Shown here one piece after another: positions 17,831 through 26,470 of a DNA stretch of 64,000 nt. A program made the translations under genes and the position numbers. This DNA comes from Firmicutes bacterium OM04-13BH. Its GTDB lineage: Bacteria; Bacillota; Clostridia; Lachnospirales; Lachnospiraceae. The stretch lies in assembly GCA_003481745.1 (NCBI GenBank), contig QULP01000003.1, positions 248,001-312,000 of the forward strand, read 5' to 3'. Within the stretch, counting starts at the first letter, position 1; every line of letters starts with the position of its first letter. The notes under the pieces were generated by a model. The model did not search any database, was not told the DNA's origin, and saw nothing but the letters and a program-made list of their open reading frames with translations.

Positions 17831-17873
17831 AAAGAGGCATGGATTTTCAGATTTAAAATCCATGCCTCTTTGC
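17831..17873 (-). terminator. Terminator/hairpin between lacI and uxaC
   Basis: AAAGAGGCATGGATTTT and AAAATCCATGCCTCTTT are perfectly complementary. It stands downstream of uxaC beyond a family A element. The T run on the minus strand is short (CTTTAAAG), so efficiency is uncertain. Confidence 0.65.
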
Positions 17874-17874
17874 T

Positions 17875-18034
17875 GTAAAGCGGACATTCGCAATCCCCTT
17901 CGCAACTTGCTTATGAACGCAGTCGCTTTGCGACCTGTCAGTGAGAGCGAAAGGTTCTCACTGACATAAACGTCCCCCTTACCCACTGTTTCGTGCCCCG
18001 TACATTTGAAACGGGAGAATGCTTATCTGCGTTC
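17875..18034 (-). repeat. Dispersed structured element, family A, diverged copy
   Basis: A 160-bp copy between the uxaC stop and its hairpin. P1 (GAACGCAG/CTGCGTTC) and P3 (GTCAGTGAGA/TCTCACTGAC) are kept. The inner P2 stem has changed on both arms relative to other copies (GTTTC/GAAAC in place of CGCTT/AAGCG), a compensatory change. P5 has lost one pairing base. Confidence 0.85.
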
Positions 18035-18071
18035 ACAAAAAGTATCTCTATTAATAATAAGCCTGTTTTTC

Positions 18072-19478
18072 TTATAAGTCAAATCCAAAATAGCGAACCG
18101 CATTGTTATAAGAAATTCCCTTTACAATTTTCTCCAATGCTTTGTAGTCAGCCGGATATTCTCCGTTTTCTACCCATCCGCCGATTAAATTACACATAAT
18201 TCTTCGGAAATATTCATGTCTTGTATAGGACAGGAAACTTCTTGAGTCCGTCAGCATACCGATGAAGTTGCTTAACAGACCTAAATTTGCAAGAGAAGTC
18301 ATCTGTTCAATCATTCCTGTTTTATGGTCATTAAACCACCATGCACTACCCTGCTGAATTTTACCAATTGCACTGCTGTCCTGAAAACATCCTAAAATTG
18401 TTCCGATTGCTGCATTATCATTCGGATTTAAAGAATATAAAATCACTTTCGGCATCTTATCTGCTACATTTAAAGAATTTAAGAAATCTGCCGTTTCAGA
18501 ACTTGGTGCATAGTTGTTGATGCAATCATATCCTGTATCCGGACCTAACTGCTTATAACGTGGTGTGTTGTTATCACGTTTGCATCCATAATGAAGCTGC
18601 ATTACCCAGTCTCTGTTATAATATTCTTCTGCCATGAATTGTAAATATGCCGTCTTGAATTTTAATTCTTCTTCTTTTGTTACCGCTTCACCAGCAAGTC
18701 TCTTGACAAAAATTCTTTCGACTTCTGCATCATCTGCCGGAGCATACATAACATACTCGATACCATGGTCTGATACTTTACAGCCATTTGCCTGGAAATA
18801 ATCCAGACGTTTTACAAGTGCTTCTTTTAAAGCCTTGAAACTGTCGATTTTTACTTCACTTACTTCAGAAAGAGTTTTTACATAATCCAGATATTCCGGT
18901 TTTTCCAGATTCATTGCCTTGTCCGGTCTCCATGCCGGAAGTACCTGTACATCAAAACTGTCATCTTTTGCAATCATCTGATGCCATTTTAAATCATCTA
19001 CCGGGTCATCTGTCGTGCAAACCAAAGTAACATTAGACTGCTTAATAATGTTACGAACAGACATGCTGTCCTCCTGCAGTTTTGCATTACACAAATTCCA
19101 TACTTCTTCTGCAGTTTCTCCATTTAAATAGCCTTCATAACCGAAATATTTTCTAAGCTCTAAATGACTCCAGTGATACAGCGGATTTCCGATCGCTTTT
19201 TCCAGCGTTTCTGCCCATTTCTGGAATTTTTCACGGTCAGATGCACCACCGGTGATGTAATATTCATCTACTCCGTTAGAACGCATCTGACGCCATTTAT
19301 AATGATCACCGCCAAGCCATACCTGTGTGATGTTTTCAAATTTTCTATCCTCAGCGATTTCCTGCGGATTGATATGACAGTGATAATCTAAAACCGGCAC
19401 CTGACTTGCATATTCATGAAATAACTTCTGTGCGGTCGGAGTTTCAAGTAAAAAGTTTTCATCCATAAATGCTTTCAT
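18072..19478 (-). CDS. uxaC: Glucuronate/galacturonate isomerase
   Basis: A 468-aa uronate isomerase that converts D-galacturonate to D-tagaturonate, or D-glucuronate to D-fructuronate, as the first cytosolic step of hexuronate breakdown. The N-terminal metal-binding DYHCHINP motif and the length fit the UxaC family. The start follows AAGGAGG. It lies between the LacI regulator and the TRAP transporter genes on the same strand, with about 550 bp of non-coding DNA separating it from dctM. The product feeds UxaB and UxaA encoded divergently. Confidence 0.96.
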   Translation of the reverse strand: MKAFMDENFLLETPTAQKLFHEYASQVPVLDYHCHINPQEIAEDRKFENITQVWLGGDHYKWRQMRSNGVDEYYITGGASDREKFQKWAETLEKAIGNPLYHWSHLELRKYFGYEGYLNGETAEEVWNLCNAKLQEDSMSVRNIIKQSNVTLVCTTDDPVDDLKWHQMIAKDDSFDVQVLPAWRPDKAMNLEKPEYLDYVKTLSEVSEVKIDSFKALKEALVKRLDYFQANGCKVSDHGIEYVMYAPADDAEVERIFVKRLAGEAVTKEEELKFKTAYLQFMAEEYYNRDWVMQLHYGCKRDNNTPRYKQLGPDTGYDCINNYAPSSETADFLNSLNVADKMPKVILYSLNPNDNAAIGTILGCFQDSSAIGKIQQGSAWWFNDHKTGMIEQMTSLANLGLLSNFIGMLTDSRSFLSYTRHEYFRRIMCNLIGGWVENGEYPADYKALEKIVKGISYNNAVRYFGFDL

Positions 19479-19781
19479 TGCAAAAGCCTCCTTAATAAAA
19501 TTTCTTGCTTCACCACAGGGTAATCCTGCGGTGCATAATAGATATCTTCTAAAGTTCCATTCATTACTTTTTTATCAATCAAATACTCCTGACATGCAAT
19601 TTAGTCCAAATAAATCAACAATCTATTTTTTACTACACTTCATTATAGTCAATATAAAACATGATTGACCAAAAAACAGGAACCAAGCTTTACATTCATT
19701 CAACTTGAACTTTACTAAGTAACTTCATCCATTGGAACTTTTGATTAGCTATCTTTTCACAAGCAGACACTTTGGAGCGGC

Positions 19782-19813
19782 CGGTACTTAGAGGCTATGC
19801 CTCTTATGTACCG
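19782..19813. other. Stem-loop next to the inverted-repeat element
   Basis: CGGTAC/GTACCG and, inside it, AGAGGC/GCCTCT form a compact nested hairpin. No T run follows. It lies in the 549-bp uxaC-dctM gap, which otherwise holds only the element at 19834 and AT-rich sequence. Confidence 0.5.
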
Positions 19814-19833
19814 CTGCCAGCGACAAGTAGTTT

Positions 19834-19993
19834 GTACAGTGAAATTGTTAAGCAACTGTCATCCTGACTTGCCTAATTTTTCATCTACTGCGTTGTCGTC
19901 AATCGCCGTAGCTACTGCTACGCCTCATTCCTCCGCCTTGTATCTGAAGCAATTATTCTGCGTCAATATAACAGCACTTAACTTTCACTGTAC
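19834..19993. repeat. MITE-like element with terminal inverted repeats
   Basis: A 160-bp segment with imperfect terminal inverted repeats: GTACAGTGAAA at the left, and its complement TTTCACTGTAC at the right, extending imperfectly to about 22-25 bp. The interior is GC-richer than its surroundings and has no meaningful ORF. No clear target duplication is visible. Only one copy was noticed in this window. Confidence 0.55.
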
Positions 19994-20027
19994 TGCGTGC
20001 GCCTGCGTGAATGATATCGCTTTCCCT

Positions 20028-21335
20028 TTATACATACCCCATCAGACTTGGCAGCCATAAACTAAGCTGTGGAATATAGGTTACTAATAATAATACAGCA
20101 AGTATCGCTGCAAAGTAAATAAGCAACTGCTTAAATACTGTCTCAATTTTTACATTTCCGACTTTTACACCGACAAACAATGTCGTTCCTACCGGCGGTG
20201 TAATTGTTCCGATACATAAGTTAAAGATTAACATAATACCAAAGTGAATGGTACTCATTCCAAGTGCACTGCAGACCGGAAGGAAGATTGGCGTGAAAAT
20301 CAGACATGCCGGTGTCATATCCATGAATGTTCCAACTACAAGCAGGATAATATTAATCAGCAGGAAAATAATATATTTATTATTTGTAATTGCAAGAAGT
20401 CCGCTTGATACTGCTTCCGGAATGTTTGTAAATGCCATAACCCATGACATGATACTGGATACACCAATTAAAAAGATAATGATACCTGTCATTTCAGCAC
20501 TCTCTTTGAATAATTTCGGGAGGTCTTTTAAGGTAATGGATTTATAAACAAACAGAGACAGGCAAAGGCTGTATACAACTGCTACAACAGAGCCTTCTGT
20601 TGCTGTAAAGATACCACCAATAATTCCACCGATTACAATAACTATCAAAAGCAGACATGGCAGAGCCTGTAAGATAACTTTTCCGGCTTCTTTTGCTGTA
20701 AATGTTGATTTTGCACGATATCCTTTTTTCTTTGCAATGATGTAAATTACAAGCATACATGCAAGCCCCCATAAAATTCCGGGAATGTATCCTGCCATAA
20801 ACAGGGCTGCTACGGATGTTCCACCACTTACTAAAGAATAAGTAATCATAACATTACTTGGCGGAATCAGAAGTCCTGTCGGTGCTGTCGCAATGTTTAC
20901 CGCTGCGGAAAAGTTCGGGTCATATCCCTCTTCTTTTTCGATTGGTCCGATAATAGAACCCATAGCAGAAGCAGCTGCTGTACCAGAACCGGAAATTGCT
21001 CCAAAGAGCATGTTTGCGATAACATTTGTCTGAGCCAGTGCACCCGGAGTACGTCCAGTGATTAATTTTGCAAGGTTAATCAGACGGATGGCAATTCCAC
21101 CTTTATTCATGATGTTTCCGGCAAGAATAAAAAATGGAATTGCTAATAAACTAAATACTGAAATTCCTGAAAAAATTCGCTGTGCACCGGTCAATACCGC
21201 AACGTCGATATCCATAACCGGAAGAATTGCACATACAGATGATACACCAAGTGCTACAGCAATCGGTACACCTGCGACTAACATAATGACCAGCAGAACC
21301 AAAATGATGATTCCTGATACAATTGCTATACTCAT
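20028..21335 (-). CDS. dctM: TRAP transporter large permease DctM
   Basis: A 435-aa polytopic protein with about 12 membrane segments, the normal size for a DctM subunit, which forms the ion-coupled translocation path. Family stretches such as SGSGTAAASAMGSIIGP and TPPVGTTLFVGVKVG are present. With DctQ and the DctP binding protein it should import an organic acid, here most likely hexuronate given uxaC, uxaA and uxaB. The start follows AGGAGG. It is last in the dctP-dctQ-dctM transcript. Confidence 0.93.
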   Translation of the reverse strand: MSIAIVSGIIILVLLVIMLVAGVPIAVALGVSSVCAILPVMDIDVAVLTGAQRIFSGISVFSLLAIPFFILAGNIMNKGGIAIRLINLAKLITGRTPGALAQTNVIANMLFGAISGSGTAAASAMGSIIGPIEKEEGYDPNFSAAVNIATAPTGLLIPPSNVMITYSLVSGGTSVAALFMAGYIPGILWGLACMLVIYIIAKKKGYRAKSTFTAKEAGKVILQALPCLLLIVIVIGGIIGGIFTATEGSVVAVVYSLCLSLFVYKSITLKDLPKLFKESAEMTGIIIFLIGVSSIMSWVMAFTNIPEAVSSGLLAITNNKYIIFLLINIILLVVGTFMDMTPACLIFTPIFLPVCSALGMSTIHFGIMLIFNLCIGTITPPVGTTLFVGVKVGNVKIETVFKQLLIYFAAILAVLLLVTYIPQLSLWLPSLMGYV

Positions 21336-21349
21336 AAATCAGACTCCTC

Positions 21350-21853
21350 CTATTTTTCTTCAGCCACCGGCTGGTCTAAATTTCCCTTGCACAGTTCAAT
21401 CATATTTAAAATTGCATAAATTACAATTACAATTCCACTAAGCGGAACAACTGTGTAAATGATTCCCATTGGAATTCCAAGAGAAGCTGTTTTCTGTGTC
21501 ATTGTAAGTTTCATAATGGTAGAACCACCGTACACCATAACGCTCGCTGCAAAAATAAGAACAATTAATTCAATTACCAATTCTAAAACTTTTTTCTTTG
21601 TTCCGGTCAGCTTATCTGCCCAGAATCCCATTCTCATGTGGTCACGTTTTCCAAATACCAGTGCAGAAGAAAGCAATGCCATCCATGCAAAGCTATAAGT
21701 CAGAAGCTCTTCTGATACCGTACTCGGGGAATTAAAAACAAAACGTGTGACAATCTGGTAGGTTCCTACACATACCATAAAAGCAAAGAGAATGATACAT
21801 AAGAAACTTAAGACTGCATTCATCCCATTTTTGATTTTCTTTACTGCTTCCAT
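21350..21853 (-). CDS. dctQ: TRAP transporter small permease DctQ
   Basis: A 167-aa membrane protein with four predicted helices, as expected for DctQ, which pairs with DctM. The start MEAVKKIKNG was chosen because GGAGG stands upstream; a longer reading would overlap the end of dctP. It ends 14 bp before dctM. Its sequence includes FAWMALLSSALVFGKRDHMR, typical of the family. Confidence 0.9.
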   Translation of the reverse strand: MEAVKKIKNGMNAVLSFLCIILFAFMVCVGTYQIVTRFVFNSPSTVSEELLTYSFAWMALLSSALVFGKRDHMRMGFWADKLTGTKKKVLELVIELIVLIFAASVMVYGGSTIMKLTMTQKTASLGIPMGIIYTVVPLSGIVIVIYAILNMIELCKGNLDQPVAEEK

Positions 21854-21863
21854 CGTACCCCTC

Positions 21864-22883
21864 CTACTCGTACTTTTTGTTAATTTCCTGAATATGGTCA
21901 TACAGATCACGGATGTTTTCATTGCTTTCTAACATTTCTTCCTGTACACCTGCAACTTTATCTTTAAACTGCTGTACATCAACGTCGATAAATTCAACAC
22001 CCATCTGATTCTGAGCAATGTCTTTTGCTTCCTGAACCTGAGTATCCCATTCTTCCATTTCTACTTCTGTAGAAAGACGTGCTGCTTCTTTAAAAACCTG
22101 GAATTCCTCATCACTTAAACTATTTAAGAATTTAAGATTTCCGATTAATAAATCCGGTACCATCTGATGTTTGTTGTAAGAATAATATTTTGCGACTTCA
22201 CCGTGTTTGTTGTTTGTCAGCGCCAGCTCATTATTTTCCGCTCCGTCAATGACACCCTGCTGAATCGCTGTGTATACCTCACCAAAGCTCATCGGTGATG
22301 CTGCTGCTCCAAATGCATTTGCCATCTTAACACTTGCCGGACTCTGCTGTACACGAATCTTAAGTCCCTTTAAGTCATCCGGTGTATAGATTGGTTTCTT
22401 TGCATAGAAGCTTCTTGTTCCTGCATTGTACCATGTCAATACTCTAAAACCTGCATCATCCGTAGATTCATAAATCTTTTCCATGTAATCAGTATCGTTC
22501 ATGGTTTCATGGTAAGCTTCTTCTGATGTAAATAAGTATGGCATACTGAAAATCTCATACACATCAGCAAATGTTTCGAGGTTTGCTGTTCCTGCCACTA
22601 CAAAGTCAATCGCTCCGGTCTGTGTCAGTTCGATTGCTTTCTGTGCAGAACCTAAAATTTCATTTGGATAAATCTGGACTTCATATTTATCTCCCAGATT
22701 TTCCTCAACATATTCTTTGAACTTTAACAGTCCAAGATGTTCCGGATGTGTTTCAGACTGCGCATGAGAAATACGAATAATTCTCTTGCCACTTGAAACA
22801 CCTGCAATAGAACCGCATCCTTGAGCACTCATAACCACGCACAGACAGACCAGGCAGACAAACAGTCTTCTTAATCTCTTCAT
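21864..22883 (-). CDS. dctP: TRAP transporter substrate-binding lipoprotein DctP
   Basis: A 339-aa extracytoplasmic solute receptor. The N-terminus is basic then hydrophobic and ends in a lipobox-like SAQGC, so it is probably a lipoprotein anchored outside the membrane. The binding-protein region contains GLKIRVQQSP, where the family arginine contacts the substrate carboxylate. The second of two close ATGs is preferred from spacing to AAAGGA. It is first of the three TRAP genes. Neighbours point to uronate as ligand; family members also bind other acids. Confidence 0.92.
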   Translation of the reverse strand: MKRLRRLFVCLVCLCVVMSAQGCGSIAGVSSGKRIIRISHAQSETHPEHLGLLKFKEYVEENLGDKYEVQIYPNEILGSAQKAIELTQTGAIDFVVAGTANLETFADVYEIFSMPYLFTSEEAYHETMNDTDYMEKIYESTDDAGFRVLTWYNAGTRSFYAKKPIYTPDDLKGLKIRVQQSPASVKMANAFGAAASPMSFGEVYTAIQQGVIDGAENNELALTNNKHGEVAKYYSYNKHQMVPDLLIGNLKFLNSLSDEEFQVFKEAARLSTEVEMEEWDTQVQEAKDIAQNQMGVEFIDVDVQQFKDKVAGVQEEMLESNENIRDLYDHIQEINKKYE

Positions 22884-22925
22884 AAGTTTCATTTTCCTTT
22901 CTTTTTTCTTTTTTTTGCACGCATA

Positions 22926-22971
22926 GGTAAGCGTTTACATTTCATTTTGAATTATAAAACGCTTTCACCGA
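22926..22971 (-). promoter_or_regulatory. dctP promoter with LacI-type operator and cre-like site
   Basis: The minus strand has -10 TATAAT, a TTGCTA-type -35 and, in the spacer, GTGAAAGCGTTTTAT, which fits the CcpA cre consensus. Just downstream of the -10 lies TGTAAACGCTTACC (22926-22939), an almost perfect palindrome of LacI-family type. The layout mirrors the uxaA promoter. Confidence 0.7.
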
Positions 22972-23073
22972 AATAGCAAACACTTTTCCGCAAATTTTTT
23001 CACAATCTTTCCCATCTATTTTTGTCTATTTCCCCTAAAATTATGCTTTTTTTAATGTTTCTCATCTTTTATA

Positions 23074-23119
23074 TTGACTATTAAAGCGTTTCGTTGTATT
23101 TTTTATGTAAGCTCTTACA
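23074..23119 (+). promoter_or_regulatory. uxaA promoter with LacI-type operator
   Basis: The -35 TTGACT (23074-23079), 17-bp spacer containing AAAGCGTTT, and -10 TATTTT (23097-23102) are followed by TGTAAGCTCTTACA (23106-23119), a 14-bp palindrome over the start site. Repressor binding there would block transcription; the spacer motif resembles half a cre site. Confidence 0.75.
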
Positions 23120-23142
23120 ATTTTTAATGGAGGAATTTTCCA

Positions 23143-24624
23143 ATGCAAAAATATTTAAAGATTCATTCCAATGATAATGTAGCAGTTGCTCTTGCTCCAT
23201 TATCCAAAGGACTGGTTGTCGAACTCGGCAGTCAGACAGTGACTTTATCAGAAGATATCCCACAAGGACACAAATTTGCCTTAACAGATATCAAGACAGA
23301 CGAACCTGTTATTAAATATGGTTCACAGATTGGTCTTGCAAAAGAAGACATCACAACCGGTTCCTGGATTCACACACACAATATCCGCACCGGTCTTGGC
23401 GACCTGCTTACTTACACTTATGAGCCGGTTCATCCGGAAGTCAAAAAAACCGAAGAACGTTTCTTTGATGGTTATAGAAGAAGCAACGGAAAAGTCGGTG
23501 TTCGTAATGAAATCTGGATTGTCCCAACCGTTGGCTGTGTCAACAATGTAGCAACTGCTATCGAACGACAGGCTCAGGTTTATAAAAAAGGAACAGTTGA
23601 AGAAATCGTTGCTTTCCCACACCCTTACGGATGTTCCCAAATGGGAGATGACCAGGAACATACAAGACAGATTCTTGCTGATTTAATCAATCATCCAAAT
23701 GCTGGTGGTGTACTGGTACTTGGACTGGGCTGCGAAAACAGTAACATCGAAGAATTAAAAAAATACATCGGCGAATACGACGAAAAACGCGTTCGTTTTC
23801 TGGTTGCTCAGGAATGTGAAGATGAAATTTCCGATGCACTGGATGTAATTGCAGACCTTGCAGACTATGTAGGAAGTTTCAAACGAGAACCCATCAGCTG
23901 TAGCGAACTGGTTATCGGAATGAAATGCGGCGGAAGTGACGGACTTTCCGGAATCACTGCCAATCCAACTGTCGGTGCATTTTCCGACTTGTTAATTTCC
24001 AAAGGCGGAACAACTGTCTTAACAGAAGTTCCGGAAATGTTTGGAGCGGAAACCCTGCTTATGAATCGTTGTGAAAATGAAAAACTTTTTGATGAGACCG
24101 TGAACTTAATCAACGATTTTAAAAATTATTTTAAAAGCCACAATCAGACCATTTATGAAAACCCATCTCCTGGAAATAAAAAAGGGGGAATTTCCACTCT
24201 GGAAGATAAATCTCTTGGATGTACCCAGAAATCCGGAAGTGCTCCTGTAAAAGGTGTTCTTTCTTATGGAGACAGAGTCTGTACACACGGCTTAAATCTT
24301 TTAAGTGCTCCCGGAAACGATTTAGTTGCCTCCACTGCTCTTGCAGCTTCCGGTGCACACATCGTTTTATTTACCACAGGACGTGGAACTCCATTTGCAA
24401 GTCCGGTTCCAACTGTAAAGATTGCAACTAACTCTACACTTGCAAATAAAAAAAATAACTGGATTGATTTCAACTGTGGAACTTTAGTTGAAGGGGAAAC
24501 CTTAGATTCTCTTTCTTCTAAACTCTTTGATTTTGTAATTGAAATCGCATCCGGAAAGAAATCCAAATCTGAAGAAGCCGGATTCCATGACATGGCAATC
24601 TTCAAACAGGGCGTCACCCTTTAA
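23143..24624 (+). CDS. uxaA: Altronate dehydratase
   Basis: A 493-aa UxaA-family dehydratase converting D-altronate to 2-keto-3-deoxygluconate. An N-terminal SAF-like domain (about 1-90) is followed by the large GD/AH domain with HPYGCSQMGDD, LGCENSN and GMKCGGSDG. Length is that of the fused single-chain form. The start has GGAGG upstream. It is first of the divergent uxaA-uxaB operon opposite dctP, with a LacI-type operator in the promoter. Confidence 0.95.
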   Translation: MQKYLKIHSNDNVAVALAPLSKGLVVELGSQTVTLSEDIPQGHKFALTDIKTDEPVIKYGSQIGLAKEDITTGSWIHTHNIRTGLGDLLTYTYEPVHPEVKKTEERFFDGYRRSNGKVGVRNEIWIVPTVGCVNNVATAIERQAQVYKKGTVEEIVAFPHPYGCSQMGDDQEHTRQILADLINHPNAGGVLVLGLGCENSNIEELKKYIGEYDEKRVRFLVAQECEDEISDALDVIADLADYVGSFKREPISCSELVIGMKCGGSDGLSGITANPTVGAFSDLLISKGGTTVLTEVPEMFGAETLLMNRCENEKLFDETVNLINDFKNYFKSHNQTIYENPSPGNKKGGISTLEDKSLGCTQKSGSAPVKGVLSYGDRVCTHGLNLLSAPGNDLVASTALAASGAHIVLFTTGRGTPFASPVPTVKIATNSTLANKKNNWIDFNCGTLVEGETLDSLSSKLFDFVIEIASGKKSKSEEAGFHDMAIFKQGVTL

Positions 24625-24676
24625 TTTATAGTTTCCGAACTTAAATAAAATAATCAGAAGAAAAGAGAAGAAAAAG

Positions 24677-26173
24677 ATGAAAAAATTATCCTATGAAACC
24701 CTTCATGAAATGAATTATGACGGGTATCTCTTAGAAGATGCCCCTGAACGTGTTCTTCAGTTTGGAGAGGGTAACTTTTTACGTGCCTTTACAGATGCAT
24801 TTATTGATGTGATGAATGAAAAAGCAGGTTTTAACTCAAAAGTTGTCATCTGCAAACCAACTGCATCCCATTCTAAAGTAGCTGCCGCTATCAATGAACA
24901 GGAAGGGCTTTATACTTTATATTTAAGAGGATTTCAAGATGGACAGAAAGTAAACAACAAGCGTATCCTTTCCTGTGTCAGCCGATGCATCAACCCTTAT
25001 GACGATTTTGAAGCACTGCTTGCCTGTGCGGACAATGAAGCGTTACGTTTCGTAGTTTCTAATACAACAGAAGCAGGTATCGTTTATGATGCTTCCTGTC
25101 AGTTTACGGACGCTCCGGCTTCCAGCTACCCTGGAAAACTGACTCAGGTTTTATACCGTCGTTTCCAAAAATTCGGAAAAGAATCCGGAAAAGGTCTGAT
25201 TATTCTTTCCTGCGAATTAATTGAAGATAACGGAAAAGCACTCAGAAAATGCGTCTTAAACTATGCAAAACAGTGGAAACTCGGAGAAGAGTTTATCAAC
25301 TGGATTGAAGCTGAAAACCTTTTCTGTTCTACTTTAGTAGACCGTATCGTAACTGGATATCCGTCTGCCGAAGCAGAAACTTTAACTGCTGAAAACGGTT
25401 ATGAAGATGCCATTTTAACAACCGGTGAAATTTTCGGATTCTGGGTAATCGAAGGACCAAAATCTTTAGAAAAAGAATTTCCGGCTAAAGCAGCAGGACT
25501 TCCGGTTCTTGTTACAGACAATCACAAACCTTACAAACAGCGCAAAGTCCGCATCTTAAATGGTGCTCATACTTCTTTCGTGCTTGGTGCATACCTCGCA
25601 GGACAGAATATCGTAAGAGACTGTATGGAAGATGAAGTGATCTGCAACTTTATGAACCAGACTATCTATGACGAAATCATTCCGACTCTTGACCTTCCAA
25701 AAGAAGAACTAGAAGACTTTGCATCTGCCGTTACCGAACGTTTCAAAAATCCATTTATCGACCATGCGCTGCTTGCAATTTCATTAAACTCTACTTCAAA
25801 ATGGAGAGCACGTGTTATGCCTTCTTTAAAAGAATATGTTGCAAGAAGAGGAAGCCTTCCAGCATGTATCACTGCATCTTTCGCTTTCTATATTGCGTTC
25901 TACAATGGTCAGGAATTAACTGCTGACGGACTGAATGCATCCCGCAAAAACGGTACTTACACCGTAAAAGACGATACTGATGTCTTAGAATTTTTCTATT
26001 CACACAAAGATGACAGTGCAAAAGACCTGGTTCATGCAGTCTGCACAAATACCTCATTCTGGGGTGAAGATCTAAGCACAATCGATGGATTTGAACATGC
26101 AGTTACCACTTGTCTTGAAGAAATCCGTACCAAAGGTACTTACGAAGTAATGAAAGAAATCATCAAAAAATAA
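24677..26173 (+). CDS. uxaB: Tagaturonate reductase
   Basis: A 498-aa member of the long-chain mannitol dehydrogenase family that reduces D-tagaturonate to D-altronate with NADH. The N-terminal nucleotide region FGEGNFLRAF, the central VTDNHKPYKQRKVRILNGAH segment containing the catalytic lysine, and the helical C-terminal domain are all present. It follows uxaA by 52 bp. Together UxaC, UxaB and UxaA form the galacturonate branch; the fructuronate-branch enzymes UxuA and UxuB are not in the window. Confidence 0.95.
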   Translation: MKKLSYETLHEMNYDGYLLEDAPERVLQFGEGNFLRAFTDAFIDVMNEKAGFNSKVVICKPTASHSKVAAAINEQEGLYTLYLRGFQDGQKVNNKRILSCVSRCINPYDDFEALLACADNEALRFVVSNTTEAGIVYDASCQFTDAPASSYPGKLTQVLYRRFQKFGKESGKGLIILSCELIEDNGKALRKCVLNYAKQWKLGEEFINWIEAENLFCSTLVDRIVTGYPSAEAETLTAENGYEDAILTTGEIFGFWVIEGPKSLEKEFPAKAAGLPVLVTDNHKPYKQRKVRILNGAHTSFVLGAYLAGQNIVRDCMEDEVICNFMNQTIYDEIIPTLDLPKEELEDFASAVTERFKNPFIDHALLAISLNSTSKWRARVMPSLKEYVARRGSLPACITASFAFYIAFYNGQELTADGLNASRKNGTYTVKDDTDVLEFFYSHKDDSAKDLVHAVCTNTSFWGEDLSTIDGFEHAVTTCLEEIRTKGTYEVMKEIIKK

Positions 26174-26228
26174 ACAGTTATAGTTACTGTTCCCTCTATA
26201 AAAATTAATACATACAAACCTCTACAAA

Positions 26229-26272
26229 AAGGAAGAGACCTACTGATATCAATCAGCCTGTCTCTTCCTTTT
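26229..26272. terminator. Bidirectional terminator between uxaB and deoB
   Basis: AAGGAAGAGAC and GTCTCTTCCTT arms, with an inner CTGAT/ATCAG stem, have T runs on both sides. It serves uxaB on the plus strand and deoB on the minus strand, with a family A element between it and the deoB coding core. Confidence 0.85.
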
Positions 26273-26309
26273 TATATTTTTATATTTTTTCCGCCGGTAT
26301 CTCTTTTAC

Positions 26310-26470
26310 GTAAAGCGGACATTCGCAATCCGCTTTGCTACTTGCTCATGAACGCAGTCGCTTCGCGATCTGTCAGTGGGAGCTTTCAACTCTCACTGAC
26401 GGAAGCATCCCCCCTCACCCGCCGCTTAGTGCTCTGCGCACTTGAAGCGGGGGAATGCTTATCTGCGTTC
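26310..26470 (-). repeat. Dispersed structured element, family A, reference copy
   Basis: Helices by arms: P1 26463-26470 with 26350-26357; P2 outer 26455-26460 with 26403-26408; P2 inner 26445-26450 with 26422-26427; P3 26390-26400 with 26372-26382; P4 26365-26368 with 26358-26361; P5 26329-26335 with 26313-26319. In minus-strand order this is P1 closing P2, P3 and P4, then a TGAGCAAGTAGC-like linker and P5. The end overlaps deoB and encodes its C-terminus. Confidence 0.9.

Noticed and set aside
24106..24617. ORFs antisense to uxaA
   Set aside because: UxaA motifs on the plus strand explain the sequence.
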